A stretch of 64,000 nt of DNA from a bacterium. Its GTDB lineage: Bacteria > Zhuqueibacterota > Zhuqueibacteria > Residuimicrobiales > Krinioviventaceae. The notes under the pieces were generated by a model. The model was given only the letters and a program-made list of their open reading frames with translations. It ran no database searches and was not told the DNA's origin. Positions 8,297 to 16,787 of the stretch are shown here, piece by piece; positions within the stretch are counted from its first letter, which is position 1, and every line of letters begins with the position of its first letter. The translations under genes and the position numbers were made by a program. The stretch is from the NCBI GenBank assembly GCA_029561455.1, contig JAKQIY010000028.1:33048-97047 (forward strand), written 5' to 3'.

Positions 8297-9931
8297 ATGA
8301 AAATCTATTCCATCGCTGCTTGCCGAAAACTTTTATTATTGTCAGTCCTGTTAACTCCATATATTTCCTTTCCCCAAAACCAGCCGCCGGTCATCGACCG
8401 TCTAACAGCAAGTGTTGACACAACCACTCAAATAATCACGTTCTTGTACGATGTTTCGGATCAGGAAAATGATACCCTGGAAATTTCCATCTCATTTTCA
8501 AGTGATAGCGGTAGAACCTTTTTATGCCCTATGGATTCTCTTGGCGGAGATATTGGCTGGCCGGTTTTACCGGGAACGGATAAACAGATTACCTGGCATT
8601 ATCCTGCCAGGACTTTTTTTTTCACCGCCACCACCTTATCCTCGTACAAGGCAAGGCTGAGTGCCGATGATCATTTGGCGGTTAAATTAGAGGTTCTGGC
8701 CGACCAGGTAGATAGCTTGCAACTGAAAACAAATATGCAGGCAATTATCGGCATAAGAAATTATGTGACCGGGGCCGAACATCTTGCCAATGTTAAAGAA
8801 TTTTTAAAAAACCGTTTATCAGCGGGTAACCTTGAATTACTGGTACAATCTTTCGAACAAGATGAGTGTTCGGCGGAAAATATTATCGGTATGCTGACCG
8901 GACAAACAAATAAAGAAATTCTGTATGGCATAGGCGGTCATTACGATACCGTTGAAAACAGCCCCGGCGCCGACGATAACGGTTCTGCGGTTGCAGGCAT
9001 GCTGGAAGCGGCAAGGATCTTGTCCGCTTATCAATTTCGCAATTCTCTGCATTTTATCGCCTTTGATCTGGAAGAAACCGGTATGTATGGCAGTAAGGAA
9101 TATGTGAGACTGCTCCGGCAGGACAGCACCCATTTTGAAGGCCTGGTGAATATGGATATGATCGGTTATTATTCAAACGAACCAAACTCCCAGGATATGC
9201 GCCCGGAATATGAGGACTTTTTCCCCGAGGCGTATCATGCCATTGCTGCCGATGAGTTCCGCGCCAATTTTGTCATGGTTATTACCAACGCTGTTTCCAG
9301 CTATATGCAGGTCACCTTTAACAACAGTGCAAACCTGTTTGTACCGCAGTTAAATGTACTTTCCTTTGCGGTGCCGGGCAATGGCGAAGACGTGAGCAGA
9401 CTACGAAGCAGCGATCATGCCTCATTTTGGGATTGGGACTTTAAGGCGATCATGCTGACCGACAGCGGCAATTTACGCAATCATATTTATCATTCCCCGG
9501 CCGATACGATCGGAACCTTGAATTTTACTTTTATGACCAACATTGTCAAAGCTGCGGTGGTAACAATGGCCAGGTTGGGAGAAATCCAGCACTATAATAC
9601 AAAGGTTACCGATCTGGTCATTGCCAATACTACCGCGATTGCCGGGATGGAAAATACCAAGCCGGTACAATACCGCCTGGAACAAAACTATCCCAATCCC
9701 TTTAATCCATCTACCCGGATTGATTATTGCGTTCCAAAAGCCGGACAAGTAGAAATTAAAATTTTCAGCGTGACGGGACGGGAAGTACAAACCCTTGTTC
9801 AATCATTACACCAGACCGGCAGTTATAGCATTAATTTTAATGCCTCCGCTCTGCCTTGCGGTATTTACCTGTATACATTGCAAACCGGCAACCACATTCT
9901 GGATTGCAAAAAAATGCTGCTGATCAAATAA
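8297..9931 (+). CDS. Secreted M28 zinc aminopeptidase with T9SS sorting domain
   Basis: This 544-residue exported peptidase has a signal peptide (to about residue 26), a beta-sandwich N-domain opening with NQPPVID, an M28 peptidase domain (about residues 165-435) and a C-terminal type IX sorting domain. The co-catalytic zinc ligands and base are visible: GGHYDT, GADDNGSA, DLEETG, NMDMIG and YHSPAD. M28 enzymes remove amino acids from peptide N-termini. The tail starts LEQNYPNPFNPSTRI and ends KKMLLIK, the type A signal cleaved on export to the cell surface or medium. It is followed by a close paralogue. The start is the first ATG; its ribosome site is weak. Confidence 0.92.
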   Translation: MKIYSIAACRKLLLLSVLLTPYISFPQNQPPVIDRLTASVDTTTQIITFLYDVSDQENDTLEISISFSSDSGRTFLCPMDSLGGDIGWPVLPGTDKQITWHYPARTFFFTATTLSSYKARLSADDHLAVKLEVLADQVDSLQLKTNMQAIIGIRNYVTGAEHLANVKEFLKNRLSAGNLELLVQSFEQDECSAENIIGMLTGQTNKEILYGIGGHYDTVENSPGADDNGSAVAGMLEAARILSAYQFRNSLHFIAFDLEETGMYGSKEYVRLLRQDSTHFEGLVNMDMIGYYSNEPNSQDMRPEYEDFFPEAYHAIAADEFRANFVMVITNAVSSYMQVTFNNSANLFVPQLNVLSFAVPGNGEDVSRLRSSDHASFWDWDFKAIMLTDSGNLRNHIYHSPADTIGTLNFTFMTNIVKAAVVTMARLGEIQHYNTKVTDLVIANTTAIAGMENTKPVQYRLEQNYPNPFNPSTRIDYCVPKAGQVEIKIFSVTGREVQTLVQSLHQTGSYSINFNASALPCGIYLYTLQTGNHILDCKKMLLIK

Positions 9932-10119
9932 AACCGGGCGCCATTTATCAAACCGGCTAAAGTGTAAAGAAACGCTTTTTATATAGAAAAGTTGATTTCG
10001 AGGAGTCAATAACAGGTTTGTTAATAATTGCCGGCCGATTTGCATTTTTAGATCGCTTTTGCTATATTGTTATATATAAAAAAATCAAACCAATCCCCCG
10101 ACATAACCAAGAGAAGAAT

Positions 10120-11748
10120 ATGAAAAGAACTAATCTGTATGTCTTGTTCGGCCTGGTTTTCAGTCTGTTTTTTCCGGCGGGTGTTTTTTCGCAGAATCAA
10201 CCTCCGGTTGTAGACCAGGTAACGGCGTGTGTTGATACGGCCAATCACATAATCACCGTTACTTTCAATGTTTCCGATCAGGAACAGGATACATTGGACA
10301 TCTTTGTTTCTCTTTCCAATGACGGCGGTGAAACTTTTCTGTGCCCGGTGGATTCTGCAAGCGGCGACATTGGCTGGCCGGCAATTCCGGGCGAGGGAAA
10401 ACAGGTTTCCTGGCGCTATGATCCTGAAGAATTGTATATAGATTCAAGCGTATTAAAATGGTACAAAGTGAAAGTTATTGCCGATGACCGTTACCGGGTT
10501 GATCTTCAGGACCTGGCCGACCAGGTCGATAGCCTGAATCTGAAAAACAACCTGGAAGCGATAATCGGCGTCAGAAACTATGCCATAAACCTGGATCATA
10601 TGCTTTATGTAAGGGAACTAATTACAGAACGACTTTCCGCCGGAAATAGTAAACTGATCTTGCAGGATTTCAGATATGGCACATACGATGCGCTAAACAT
10701 CATAGGTATGCTGCCCGGTCAAAGCAGGGAAGCAAACCTGTATATCCTTGATGGCCATTTCGATACCGTCGCAATCAGTCCCGGCGCCGATGACAACGGC
10801 GCTGCTGTTGCCGGCTTGCTGGAAGCCGCCAGAATTCTAACGCCCTTTCACTATCGCAATAGTTTGCAATTGATTGCGTTCGATCTTGAAGAATATAATC
10901 TGGGGGGAAGTACCTATTATGTAAACCATCTGGCTAATAATGGTTATGATCTCAAAGGGGTTGTCAATTTTGAAATGATCGGTTATTATTCAAGTCAGCC
11001 CAACAGTCAAATTCTGCCGGCCGGTTTTGAATTGTTATTTCCGGATGCCTATAATGCCATAGCCGCACAGCAGTTTCGTGGTAATTTTCTGGCCAATGTC
11101 GGCAATGCCCAGTCCAGTGATCTGATCGCCTTGTTCGACAGTTGCGCCGCCGCTTTTGTACCGCAATTGCTGGTTCATTCCATAGCCGTACCCGGTACCG
11201 GCACTATGGTGCCTGACCTGCGCCGCAGCGACCATGCAATATTCTGGGACAAAGGCTATAATGCGCTGATGCTGACCGATGGCGGTAATTTACGTAACCC
11301 GAATTATCATACAGCCGGCGATTCTATTGGCACACTCAATTTCACCTTTATGACCAACATCGTTAAAGCTGCTATAACTACGGTTGCCAGGCTGGCCGGG
11401 ATCATGCATTGCGGGTATACGGTAGCCGACCTGCAAATAGCCGCTCCCAGCGCTATTCCAGCCAAAGAGGGTGTTAAACCTGCTGACTTTCAACTGGAAC
11501 AGAACTATCCTAACCCTTTTAACCCGCAAACCCGGATAAACTATTATGTCCCTGAAGCCGGGAATGTTGATATAAAAATATTTGCTACAAACGGACAAGA
11601 GGTACAAACCCTGGTTCATAAATATCACAAGGCGGGAACATACAGCGTTAATTTCAACGCAGCGTCCCTTCCCTGCGGATTGTACCTGTACACCCTGGAA
11701 GAAGGCAATAAAATTTTAGCCTGTAAAAAGATGCTGCTGCTTAAATAA
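10120..11748 (+). CDS. Second M28 peptidase with T9SS sorting domain (tandem paralogue)
   Basis: This 542-residue paralogue of the preceding gene has the same four parts: signal peptide, NQPPVVDQV beta domain, M28 core and NYPNPFNPQTRI sorting tail. Ligands are GGHFDT-type (DGHFDT), GADDNGAA, DLEEYN, NFEMIG and YHTAGD; the fourth ligand is Glu rather than Asp, which the family permits. I start at the ATG before KRTNLYVLFG, since this yields a normal signal peptide and AGAGAAG lies just upstream; a longer TTG-start frame would add 34 basic residues before it. The pair looks like a tandem duplication that has diverged well beyond recent copying, possibly with different peptide preferences. Confidence 0.92.
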   Translation: MKRTNLYVLFGLVFSLFFPAGVFSQNQPPVVDQVTACVDTANHIITVTFNVSDQEQDTLDIFVSLSNDGGETFLCPVDSASGDIGWPAIPGEGKQVSWRYDPEELYIDSSVLKWYKVKVIADDRYRVDLQDLADQVDSLNLKNNLEAIIGVRNYAINLDHMLYVRELITERLSAGNSKLILQDFRYGTYDALNIIGMLPGQSREANLYILDGHFDTVAISPGADDNGAAVAGLLEAARILTPFHYRNSLQLIAFDLEEYNLGGSTYYVNHLANNGYDLKGVVNFEMIGYYSSQPNSQILPAGFELLFPDAYNAIAAQQFRGNFLANVGNAQSSDLIALFDSCAAAFVPQLLVHSIAVPGTGTMVPDLRRSDHAIFWDKGYNALMLTDGGNLRNPNYHTAGDSIGTLNFTFMTNIVKAAITTVARLAGIMHCGYTVADLQIAAPSAIPAKEGVKPADFQLEQNYPNPFNPQTRINYYVPEAGNVDIKIFATNGQEVQTLVHKYHKAGTYSVNFNAASLPCGLYLYTLEEGNKILACKKMLLLK

Positions 11749-11757
11749 AGGAACGAT

Positions 11758-12486
11758 ATGAGCCAATCGCAGGAGTTGGATGTAATTGCCGCTTCGATTC
11801 GCAGGGAACTGGCGGCGCATGGCAATGAAGCGATTATTAAAAAATATGCCAAATTCTTTACCGAAGGGTATGATGCTTATGGTATTGATAAAGATATTTG
11901 GGAATCGCTGAAAACTGCTTTTCAACAGGACTATCAATTCCTGGGACTTGAACGTTTGCTGGAACTCGGCGATATGCTGCTGCAAAGCGGAAAATACGAA
12001 GAGGCCTCAACCGCTATCATACTTATCCAGCCTTTTGCGGATGAATATACGGTAAATACTTTTAACCGCATCGGCGCCTGGCTGAGAACCGGGGTGCGCA
12101 ACTGGGCGCACTCGGATATGATCTGCGGAGCGCTATTGTTGCAGTTTATCAAACGCAATATTATTACTCTGGCGGATTTTAGCTCATGGAAAGAGTCGCC
12201 GGGCAAGTGGCAGCGCCGGGCTGTGCCGGTGGCCATGCTGGAATATCTTAAACGGCAGCCGCAGTATTCGCAACTGTTGTCCTTGCTTGATTCCCTGATG
12301 CACGATCCCGACCGGGTAGTGCACCAGGGACTGGGTTGGTTTCTGCGCGAAGCCTGGAAAAAGAACCCGCCGCCGGTGGAAGAGTTCCTGTTGCGCTATA
12401 AAGATACCGCACCGCGCCTGATCTTTCAATACGCTACCGAGAAAATGACGGCGGAACAAAAACAACGGTTTAAACGCAGTAAATAA
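11758..12486 (+). CDS. AlkD-like DNA alkylation repair protein
   Basis: This 242-residue all-helical protein matches the AlkC/AlkD HEAT-repeat DNA glycosylase family, which removes bulky or cationic alkylated bases such as 7-methylguanine. Features are the N-terminal KKYAKFFTEGYDAYGI, the paired repeats LGDMLLQSGKYEEASTAI and NWAHSDMIC, RRAVPVAMLEYL, and the late LGWFLREAWKK helix with an essential-type Trp/Arg. AAAGGA lies just upstream of the ATG. The gene begins only 9 nt after the peptidase stop, so read-through cotranscription is likely, though no functional tie to the peptidases is evident. It is cytoplasmic and of normal family length. Confidence 0.88.
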   Translation: MSQSQELDVIAASIRRELAAHGNEAIIKKYAKFFTEGYDAYGIDKDIWESLKTAFQQDYQFLGLERLLELGDMLLQSGKYEEASTAIILIQPFADEYTVNTFNRIGAWLRTGVRNWAHSDMICGALLLQFIKRNIITLADFSSWKESPGKWQRRAVPVAMLEYLKRQPQYSQLLSLLDSLMHDPDRVVHQGLGWFLREAWKKNPPPVEEFLLRYKDTAPRLIFQYATEKMTAEQKQRFKRSK

Positions 12487-12542
12487 ATTCCCCGGATATT
12501 GAATTGCTTTACAAAGTATATAATTAAACCTGGGAGAATAAC

Positions 12543-13088
12543 ATGAACAACATCATCCTTTACACCCTCATCACCTTGCTGGCAGCCGCATTATATAGCG
12601 ACCCAGCCGCTGCACAGCCAACTGAGCCGTTGACCACCGTAGAGCTAGTCGATTTGTCCCGCTATGTCGGCTTGTGGTACGAAATTGCCAAAATCCCCAA
12701 TCGTTTTCAGAAAAAATGCGCCGCCAATACTACCGCCGAATATGTATTACGCGAAGATGGCCGTATCGACGTGCTCAATTCCTGCTTTACTGCGGATGGT
12801 AAAAAAATCCGCGCCAAAGGAGTCGCACGGATTGTGGATACCGCAACCAACGCCAAATTGCAGGTCAGCTTTGTCAGTCTGCTCGGTATGCGCCTGTTTT
12901 GGGGGGATTACTGGATCATCGGCCTCGGCGAGAATTACGAATACGCAGTAATCGGCCACCCGCAGCGTAAATACGGCTGGATATTAAGCCGCACCCCGCA
13001 ACTGGAACCGGCCACGCTCGATGCTATTCATTTACTGTTACGCGAAAAAGGCTATATCCGGGATGAATTTGTGATGACGCAGCAGTAA
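12543..13088 (+). CDS. Blc-type bacterial lipocalin
   Basis: This 181-residue lipocalin binds lipids or lysophospholipids in the cell envelope. A signal peptide covers about residues 1-25 (ending DPAAAQ), and there is no lipobox Cys, so unlike E. coli Blc it should be soluble in the periplasm. The lipocalin motif GLWYEIAKIPNRFQ (about residues 42-55) holds the GxW core, and later strands include WGDYWIIGL, YEYAVIGHPQRKYGWILSRTP (a 21-residue stretch split between strands G and H) and a C-terminal helix. GGGAGA lies 6 nt before the ATG. It is the last gene before the defence and repeat region. Confidence 0.9.
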   Translation: MNNIILYTLITLLAAALYSDPAAAQPTEPLTTVELVDLSRYVGLWYEIAKIPNRFQKKCAANTTAEYVLREDGRIDVLNSCFTADGKKIRAKGVARIVDTATNAKLQVSFVSLLGMRLFWGDYWIIGLGENYEYAVIGHPQRKYGWILSRTPQLEPATLDAIHLLLREKGYIRDEFVMTQQ

Positions 13089-13133
13089 ACCGATAGCCGA
13101 TAATCATGTATTTGAAAGTATGCTGCAAAAATC

Positions 13134-13153
13134 ATTTGCAAATATGCAAATTT
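13134..13153. repeat. TTTGCAAAT-type near-palindrome, copy 1
   Basis: The 20-mer ATTTGCAAATATGCAAATTT lies here. It recurs exactly at 38281-38300 and with one change at 14982-15001, where in both cases it precedes a tRNA-Val 5' fragment. Here no tRNA follows. The 306-nt gap 13089-13394 otherwise contains the AbiE promoter and operator and two copies of GTGGACCT (about 13273 and 13296). Confidence 0.7.
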
Positions 13154-13302
13154 AATATTTTTGTCCCAATTCTCAAATTCAAAGATAAGCATTACATTAA
13201 TTCCAAACCCAAAGGTTGAAAATTATTATGCCAATTTAAATCGTTACTTGATAAAACAAGTGGGGAATATAAGTGGACCTGCACTAGGGAATTAGGTGGA
13301 CC

Positions 13303-13331
13303 TTGACATTTTTAAAAAACAACAATAAATA
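13303..13331 (+). promoter_or_regulatory. Putative sigma-70-like promoter of the AbiE pair
   Basis: TTGACA (13303-13308) is a perfect -35 element and is followed after 17 nt by TAAATA (13326-13331), a weak -10. It ends 4 nt before the left arm of the operator, so repressor binding would block transcription. FCB-group promoters often differ from this consensus, so the match is suggestive only. Confidence 0.45.
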
Positions 13332-13335
13332 CTTG

Positions 13336-13387
13336 CTCCGTTCAAAATTTCTGCATATATTTAAAAGTGCGGAAATTTTGAACGGAG
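13336..13387. promoter_or_regulatory. Inverted-repeat operator of the AbiE operon
   Basis: CTCCGTTCAAAATTTC (13336-13351) is repeated perfectly as its reverse complement at 13372-13387, with a 20-nt spacer. The right arm includes the GGAG ribosome site of the antitoxin gene, whose ATG is at 13395. AbiEi antitoxins are known to bind inverted repeats in their own promoter and repress it. In RNA the same arms would form a hairpin that hides the ribosome site. Confidence 0.8.
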
Positions 13388-13394
13388 ATATAAT

Positions 13395-13988
13395 ATGGAT
13401 AAAGCCATAAAAATCTTTAAAAGCCATGCCGGGTACGCTTTTCTTAAAGATCTGAAAGAACAAGGTATTCATACCGATACACTCCGAAAACTTGTCAATG
13501 AAAGCATTGTGGAAAAGATCAAACCCGGTCTTTATAAACTCACCGATGCCCCGGTATATTCGCAACAGGGCTTTATTGATGTTTGTTTGGCTATGCCCAG
13601 GGCAGTTATATGTTTGTTCTCAGCGCTTGATTATTATGAATTGACGACATTCATTCCCTCAATGATCATGGTAGCGATACCACGGGATCAAAAACCGCAA
13701 AAAATAATATATCCCCCGGTTGATACCTATTATTTTTCAAACAATATGTACCAACTTGGCATTGAAAAAGTAAAAACAGATGGAGGCTGGTTTAACATCT
13801 ATTCAAAAGAAAAGACAATTATAGATTGCTTCCGGTACCGGAATAAACTGGGAGAGGATATTGCCGTTGAAGGATTGAAAAATTATCTGAAAGGGAATTT
13901 TAAAATGAATTCCCTGATCGGCTATGCGCAGAAAAGCAGAATGTACAATGTTGTTAAACCATACATTACGGCAATTGTTAATGAGTAA
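13395..13988 (+). CDS. abiEi: AbiEi-family antitoxin / transcriptional regulator
   Basis: This 197-residue protein has an N-terminal winged-helix region (about residues 10-50: FLKDLKEQGIHTDTLRKLV, then KIKPGLYKLTD) typical of the AbiEi antitoxin. A longer C-terminal domain (YYFSNNMYQLGIEKVKTDGGWFNIYSKEKTIIDCFRYRNKLG) is typical of the antitoxin effector half. AbiEi neutralises AbiEii without direct binding (type IV toxin-antitoxin) and represses its own operon. It overlaps the toxin gene by 8 nt. The pair lies beside repeats and a tRNA remnant, the usual setting for mobile defence modules. Confidence 0.88.
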   Translation: MDKAIKIFKSHAGYAFLKDLKEQGIHTDTLRKLVNESIVEKIKPGLYKLTDAPVYSQQGFIDVCLAMPRAVICLFSALDYYELTTFIPSMIMVAIPRDQKPQKIIYPPVDTYYFSNNMYQLGIEKVKTDGGWFNIYSKEKTIIDCFRYRNKLGEDIAVEGLKNYLKGNFKMNSLIGYAQKSRMYNVVKPYITAIVNE

Positions 13989-14892
13989 AATCATAAAAAA
14001 CCTGGCACAATCGATACGTGACCGCCTCTTGCAACAAACCCGCGAATCGAACTTTGATTATAACCGTTTGACAAGTTTATATATTCAGGAGCGATTCCTG
14101 TACCGTTTATCACTTTCGAAATATAAAACCAATTTTATTCTCAAAGGCGGTGTGCTTTTTTACATACTATTTCAAAAAGAATCACGTCCAACACGCGACA
14201 TTGATTTTACCGGTTACAATATCAAAAACGATCCTGAACAGTTAAGACAGGTCATCAAAGAAATAGTTGAAATTGCTGTTAGCGATGGTCTGAGATTTGA
14301 TGAGAATAGCATTCAGGCTGAAACAATAATGGAAACGGCAGAATACCAGGGTACGAGAATCCGTCTAAGAGCGTATATTGAGCGGATAGAACAACTATTA
14401 CAAATTGACATAGGTTTTGGCGACTCGATCATACAAGGGCCGTACAGTATTAATTACCCGACATTATTGGATAATCAGGAATTCCTAATTTTTGCCTATT
14501 CGTGGGAAACAGTCATTGCAGAAAAATTCCAGGCAATAGTCAAGTTAAGCGATATGAATAGCCGGATGAAAGATTATAATGATATATATTGTCTTCAGAA
14601 TAAATTAACCTTTGCAGGTAAAGAACTAAGTCAGGCATTGCTGGGTACATTCAAAAACCGCAATACGGATTTTAAAGAAACCACCAGAATATTCTCAGAT
14701 GAATTCATCGCCAATAATGTTAAACAAATTCAGTGGAAGTCGTTTCTGAACAAGTCCAAAATAACTGCACCCCAGGAATTTAAAAGCATTGCTGAGCACA
14801 TAAAATTATTTTTAGAGCCTGTATTCAATGCCCTGATTCATGATGAAGAATTTAATCAAAACTGGGATTCAAAAAAACAAAGCTGGCAATAA
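13981..14892 (+). CDS. abiEii: AbiEii-family nucleotidyltransferase toxin
   Basis: This 303-residue nucleotidyltransferase-like toxin arrests growth or aborts phage infection; characterised relatives modify tRNA or use GTP. Motif I/II is FILKGGVLFYIL followed by RPTRDIDF (about residues 45-71), the GG/S and DxD-type catalytic core. A third block is AEKFQAIVKL, then SRMKDYNDIYC (about residues 180-206). I start at the ATG at 13981, since MSKIIKNLAQSIRDRL is the normal N-terminus and the ATG overlaps the antitoxin's last codons (translational coupling). A longer reading frame from 13924 would lie inside the antitoxin gene. The motifs are intact, so it is probably active. Confidence 0.88.
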   Translation: MSKIIKNLAQSIRDRLLQQTRESNFDYNRLTSLYIQERFLYRLSLSKYKTNFILKGGVLFYILFQKESRPTRDIDFTGYNIKNDPEQLRQVIKEIVEIAVSDGLRFDENSIQAETIMETAEYQGTRIRLRAYIERIEQLLQIDIGFGDSIIQGPYSINYPTLLDNQEFLIFAYSWETVIAEKFQAIVKLSDMNSRMKDYNDIYCLQNKLTFAGKELSQALLGTFKNRNTDFKETTRIFSDEFIANNVKQIQWKSFLNKSKITAPQEFKSIAEHIKLFLEPVFNALIHDEEFNQNWDSKKQSWQ

Positions 14893-14957
14893 TTAGAGGT
14901 GAACATGATAAAATCGTATAACAGTTAACCATTCTTCTAAAAAATGTTACCATAATT

Positions 14958-15203
14958 CATGAACATTCACCAATAAAAACCATTTGCAAATTTGCAAATT
15001 TCTTTGTAAACTATATACTACAAGGGCAATTAGCTCAGTTGGTTAGAGCGCTGGTCTCACATAACATTCCAGAACACCATAACCCCAATAAAAACAACAT
15101 TTCAAGTCAAAAAGAGAAGCCAAAACGTAACCCCTTGTTTTTTCGTGATATTTCATATTAATTCACAGTTGTACCCACCCGTATCCGCCACCCTAATGCC
15201 ACC
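14958..15203 (+). repeat. 246-nt repeat unit, copy 1 (tRNA-half repeat)
   Basis: This unit begins CATGAAC, contains the TTTGCAAAT near-palindrome and a tRNA-Val 5' half, and ends CCGCCACCCTAATGCCACC. A second copy in the same orientation lies at 38257-38501 and agrees over nearly its whole length, with scattered substitutions. A 20-nt piece of its end recurs at 52740-52759. The gap 14893-15374 has no gene. Confidence 0.85.
15024..15062 (+). pseudogene. Truncated tRNA-Val (CAC), 5' half only
   Basis: The sequence runs through the acceptor 5' strand (GGGCAAT), the D arm (AGCTCAGTTGGTTAGAGC) and the 5' anticodon stem and loop (CTGGT-CTCACAT, anticodon CAC). The 3' anticodon stem is disrupted here, and no variable or T arm follows. 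It cannot fold into a tRNA, so it is a remnant. Confidence 0.75.
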
Positions 15204-15270
15204 TGGTTCCTAATAAAACTGTTGCACTTATTACTTAAACTTTCATAATAATTTATAATTTTTTTGTAAT

Positions 15271-15296
15271 TTACCCACTACAAACAATATAGAACC
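15271..15296 (+). repeat. 26-bp repeat A at the left end of the chemotaxis block
   Basis: It starts TTACCCACTACAAAC and ends AATATAGAACC. The same 26 bases with one change lie in inverted orientation at 37531-37556, so the two face inward around the whole chemotaxis/sensor block. Further diverged direct copies are at 37939-37964 and 38138-38163. Confidence 0.8.
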
Positions 15297-15374
15297 TTCT
15301 AAAAGTTTGTATGATGTCAGTCAGCTTGAATGTAAAAATTAAATATATCAAGGTAAATAAGAATTACTCCCCTT

Positions 15375-15845
15375 TCACCCAATCCTGTTAACAGCCTTGA
15401 CCATCACAATACCGGTATTGGTAAAAAATCTGAGTTTGCGACCCTGTTCGCCGCCGACGCTGGCGCTGATAATTGGTATATGCTCTTCCTCCAGTAACTT
15501 TTCAGCAATATGTATGTTACCTTTACCAATGTCTAAATGAGAAGTGTTGGTTTGCAATACTTTGGCACCGCCAAATACTTTGGCCTTTAAATTTGATTTT
15601 TTACTGCCGAGATCCTGCATTTTTTCAATTAATTTTTGAATAGCAATAATACCATACTTGGGAGATGACAAACCGTTACCATTCCAAAGAGGTAACATAT
15701 AATGATTTATGCCGCCGATATTTAACACAGAATCCCACAAACACACAGCCACACAAGAGCCTAAAACTGTAGTTACAATATGAGGTTCTCTGTGGGCAAA
15801 GATGACTCCGGGATATAAATAAAATTCAGTCGTTTCGGAAGCCAT
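15375..15845 (-). CDS. cheD: CheD chemoreceptor glutamine deamidase
   Basis: This 156-residue enzyme deamidates receptor glutamines and, in some species, binds CheC or receptors to tune adaptation. The CheD signature is clear: YPGVIFAHREP, TVLGSCVAVCLWD with the catalytic Cys31, GGINHYMLP with the catalytic His48, and KVFGGAKVLQ. It is the last gene of the minus-strand chemotaxis run. Its ATG overlaps the stop of the kinase-like gene (TAATG), so the two are translationally coupled. No cheC or cheX is visible nearby to partner it. Confidence 0.95.
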   Translation of the reverse strand: MASETTEFYLYPGVIFAHREPHIVTTVLGSCVAVCLWDSVLNIGGINHYMLPLWNGNGLSSPKYGIIAIQKLIEKMQDLGSKKSNLKAKVFGGAKVLQTNTSHLDIGKGNIHIAEKLLEEEHIPIISASVGGEQGRKLRFFTNTGIVMVKAVNRIG

Positions 15846-16744
15846 TAGAATACTTCACCTTCTGTGAAAATTAATTCATTACCACTGGTAGAATCAGCCA
15901 TATCAAAACATGGATTGGTAGATTCAGGTATCGTGACAATAAATTCACTGCCGGCTCCTTCAAGACTGTTTACTTCAACTGCGCCATTCAAAAACTCTAG
16001 CAAAGCTTTAGTTACAGCAAGACCCAACCCATGCCCTTTATGTAACTTGGTAGCACCGGAATCAAGCTGACAAAATCTGTCAAAAATTCTATCCTGGTCA
16101 TTTTTGGCAATTCCCTTGCCGTTATCAATTATATAAAAGTGCAATACAGTGTTTTCCAAAAAATACTTGAATACAACAGTCCCCCCGCTATTACTGAATT
16201 TTATGGCATTATCCAGTAAATTGCTAATTATAATGGATAATTTATCTGCATCGCTATGAAAGATCATGGTTGCATGTGATTTTACGGTAGCGTTTTGAAC
16301 ATCCAGCATAATATTCTTTTCATTGAGCCGTTGTTCAAACATAACTATAAGGTTTTGCATAAATTTATGTAAATCAATTTTTGAAATATTCAACACCAAT
16401 TCACCCGCTTCAATATCTGCGGCATGAAATATATTATTGAACTGGAAATTTAAATTAAAGGCTTCCGCATAGATTGTTTTAACCATATTTTTTATTACAT
16501 CGGGGTTTGCATCTTTTATATTGAGAATATTAGCGGCCTGACCAAGAACAACGGCAAGGGGATTATTAATCTCATTACGAATGTTGGATAAAAAATTGCT
16601 TTTTAATTTTTCCGATTCAACCAGTTTTTTGTTCATTAATTCCAATTGAATCATTAAAGCGCCGGTCCTGGATATGATACTTTTGCTTTCATCAAATCGT
16701 TTTTGTAATTCTTCAAGCAATTGTTCATCTGTTAATTTCAACAT
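15845..16744 (-). CDS. Histidine-kinase-like protein lacking the phosphoacceptor His
   Basis: This 299-residue cytoplasmic protein has a coiled N-terminus, a HisKA-type helix (about residues 45-110) and an intact HATPase domain: N box NLLDNAIKFS, G1 DNGKGIA, F box IFDRF and G2 GHGLGLA. The HisKA motif reads FLSNIRNEINNPLAVV, where Asn57 occupies the place of the phosphorylated His. It may bind ATP but should not autophosphorylate at the usual site. It lies between cheB and cheD, so a scaffold or adaptation role is plausible. GGGAG precedes the ATG. An alternative is phosphotransfer at another residue, which I cannot exclude. Confidence 0.85.
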   Translation of the reverse strand: MLKLTDEQLLEELQKRFDESKSIISRTGALMIQLELMNKKLVESEKLKSNFLSNIRNEINNPLAVVLGQAANILNIKDANPDVIKNMVKTIYAEAFNLNFQFNNIFHAADIEAGELVLNISKIDLHKFMQNLIVMFEQRLNEKNIMLDVQNATVKSHATMIFHSDADKLSIIISNLLDNAIKFSNSGGTVVFKYFLENTVLHFYIIDNGKGIAKNDQDRIFDRFCQLDSGATKLHKGHGLGLAVTKALLEFLNGAVEVNSLEGAGSEFIVTIPESTNPCFDMADSTSGNELIFTEGEVF

Positions 16745-16787
16745 TACATACTCCCGGGAAAAAACCAGAGCATAACCTGGTTTGTAA

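Noticed and set aside
13266..13303. Insertion-sequence end suggested by two GTGGACCT words
   Set aside because: The repeats are short and no transposase or matching opposite end is present in the window.
15024..15203. tRNA-Val interrupted by an intron
   Set aside because: The segment after the break (about 115-140 nt) is too short for a group I intron and no matching 3' tRNA half with a T arm or complementary acceptor strand (ATTGCCC) follows.
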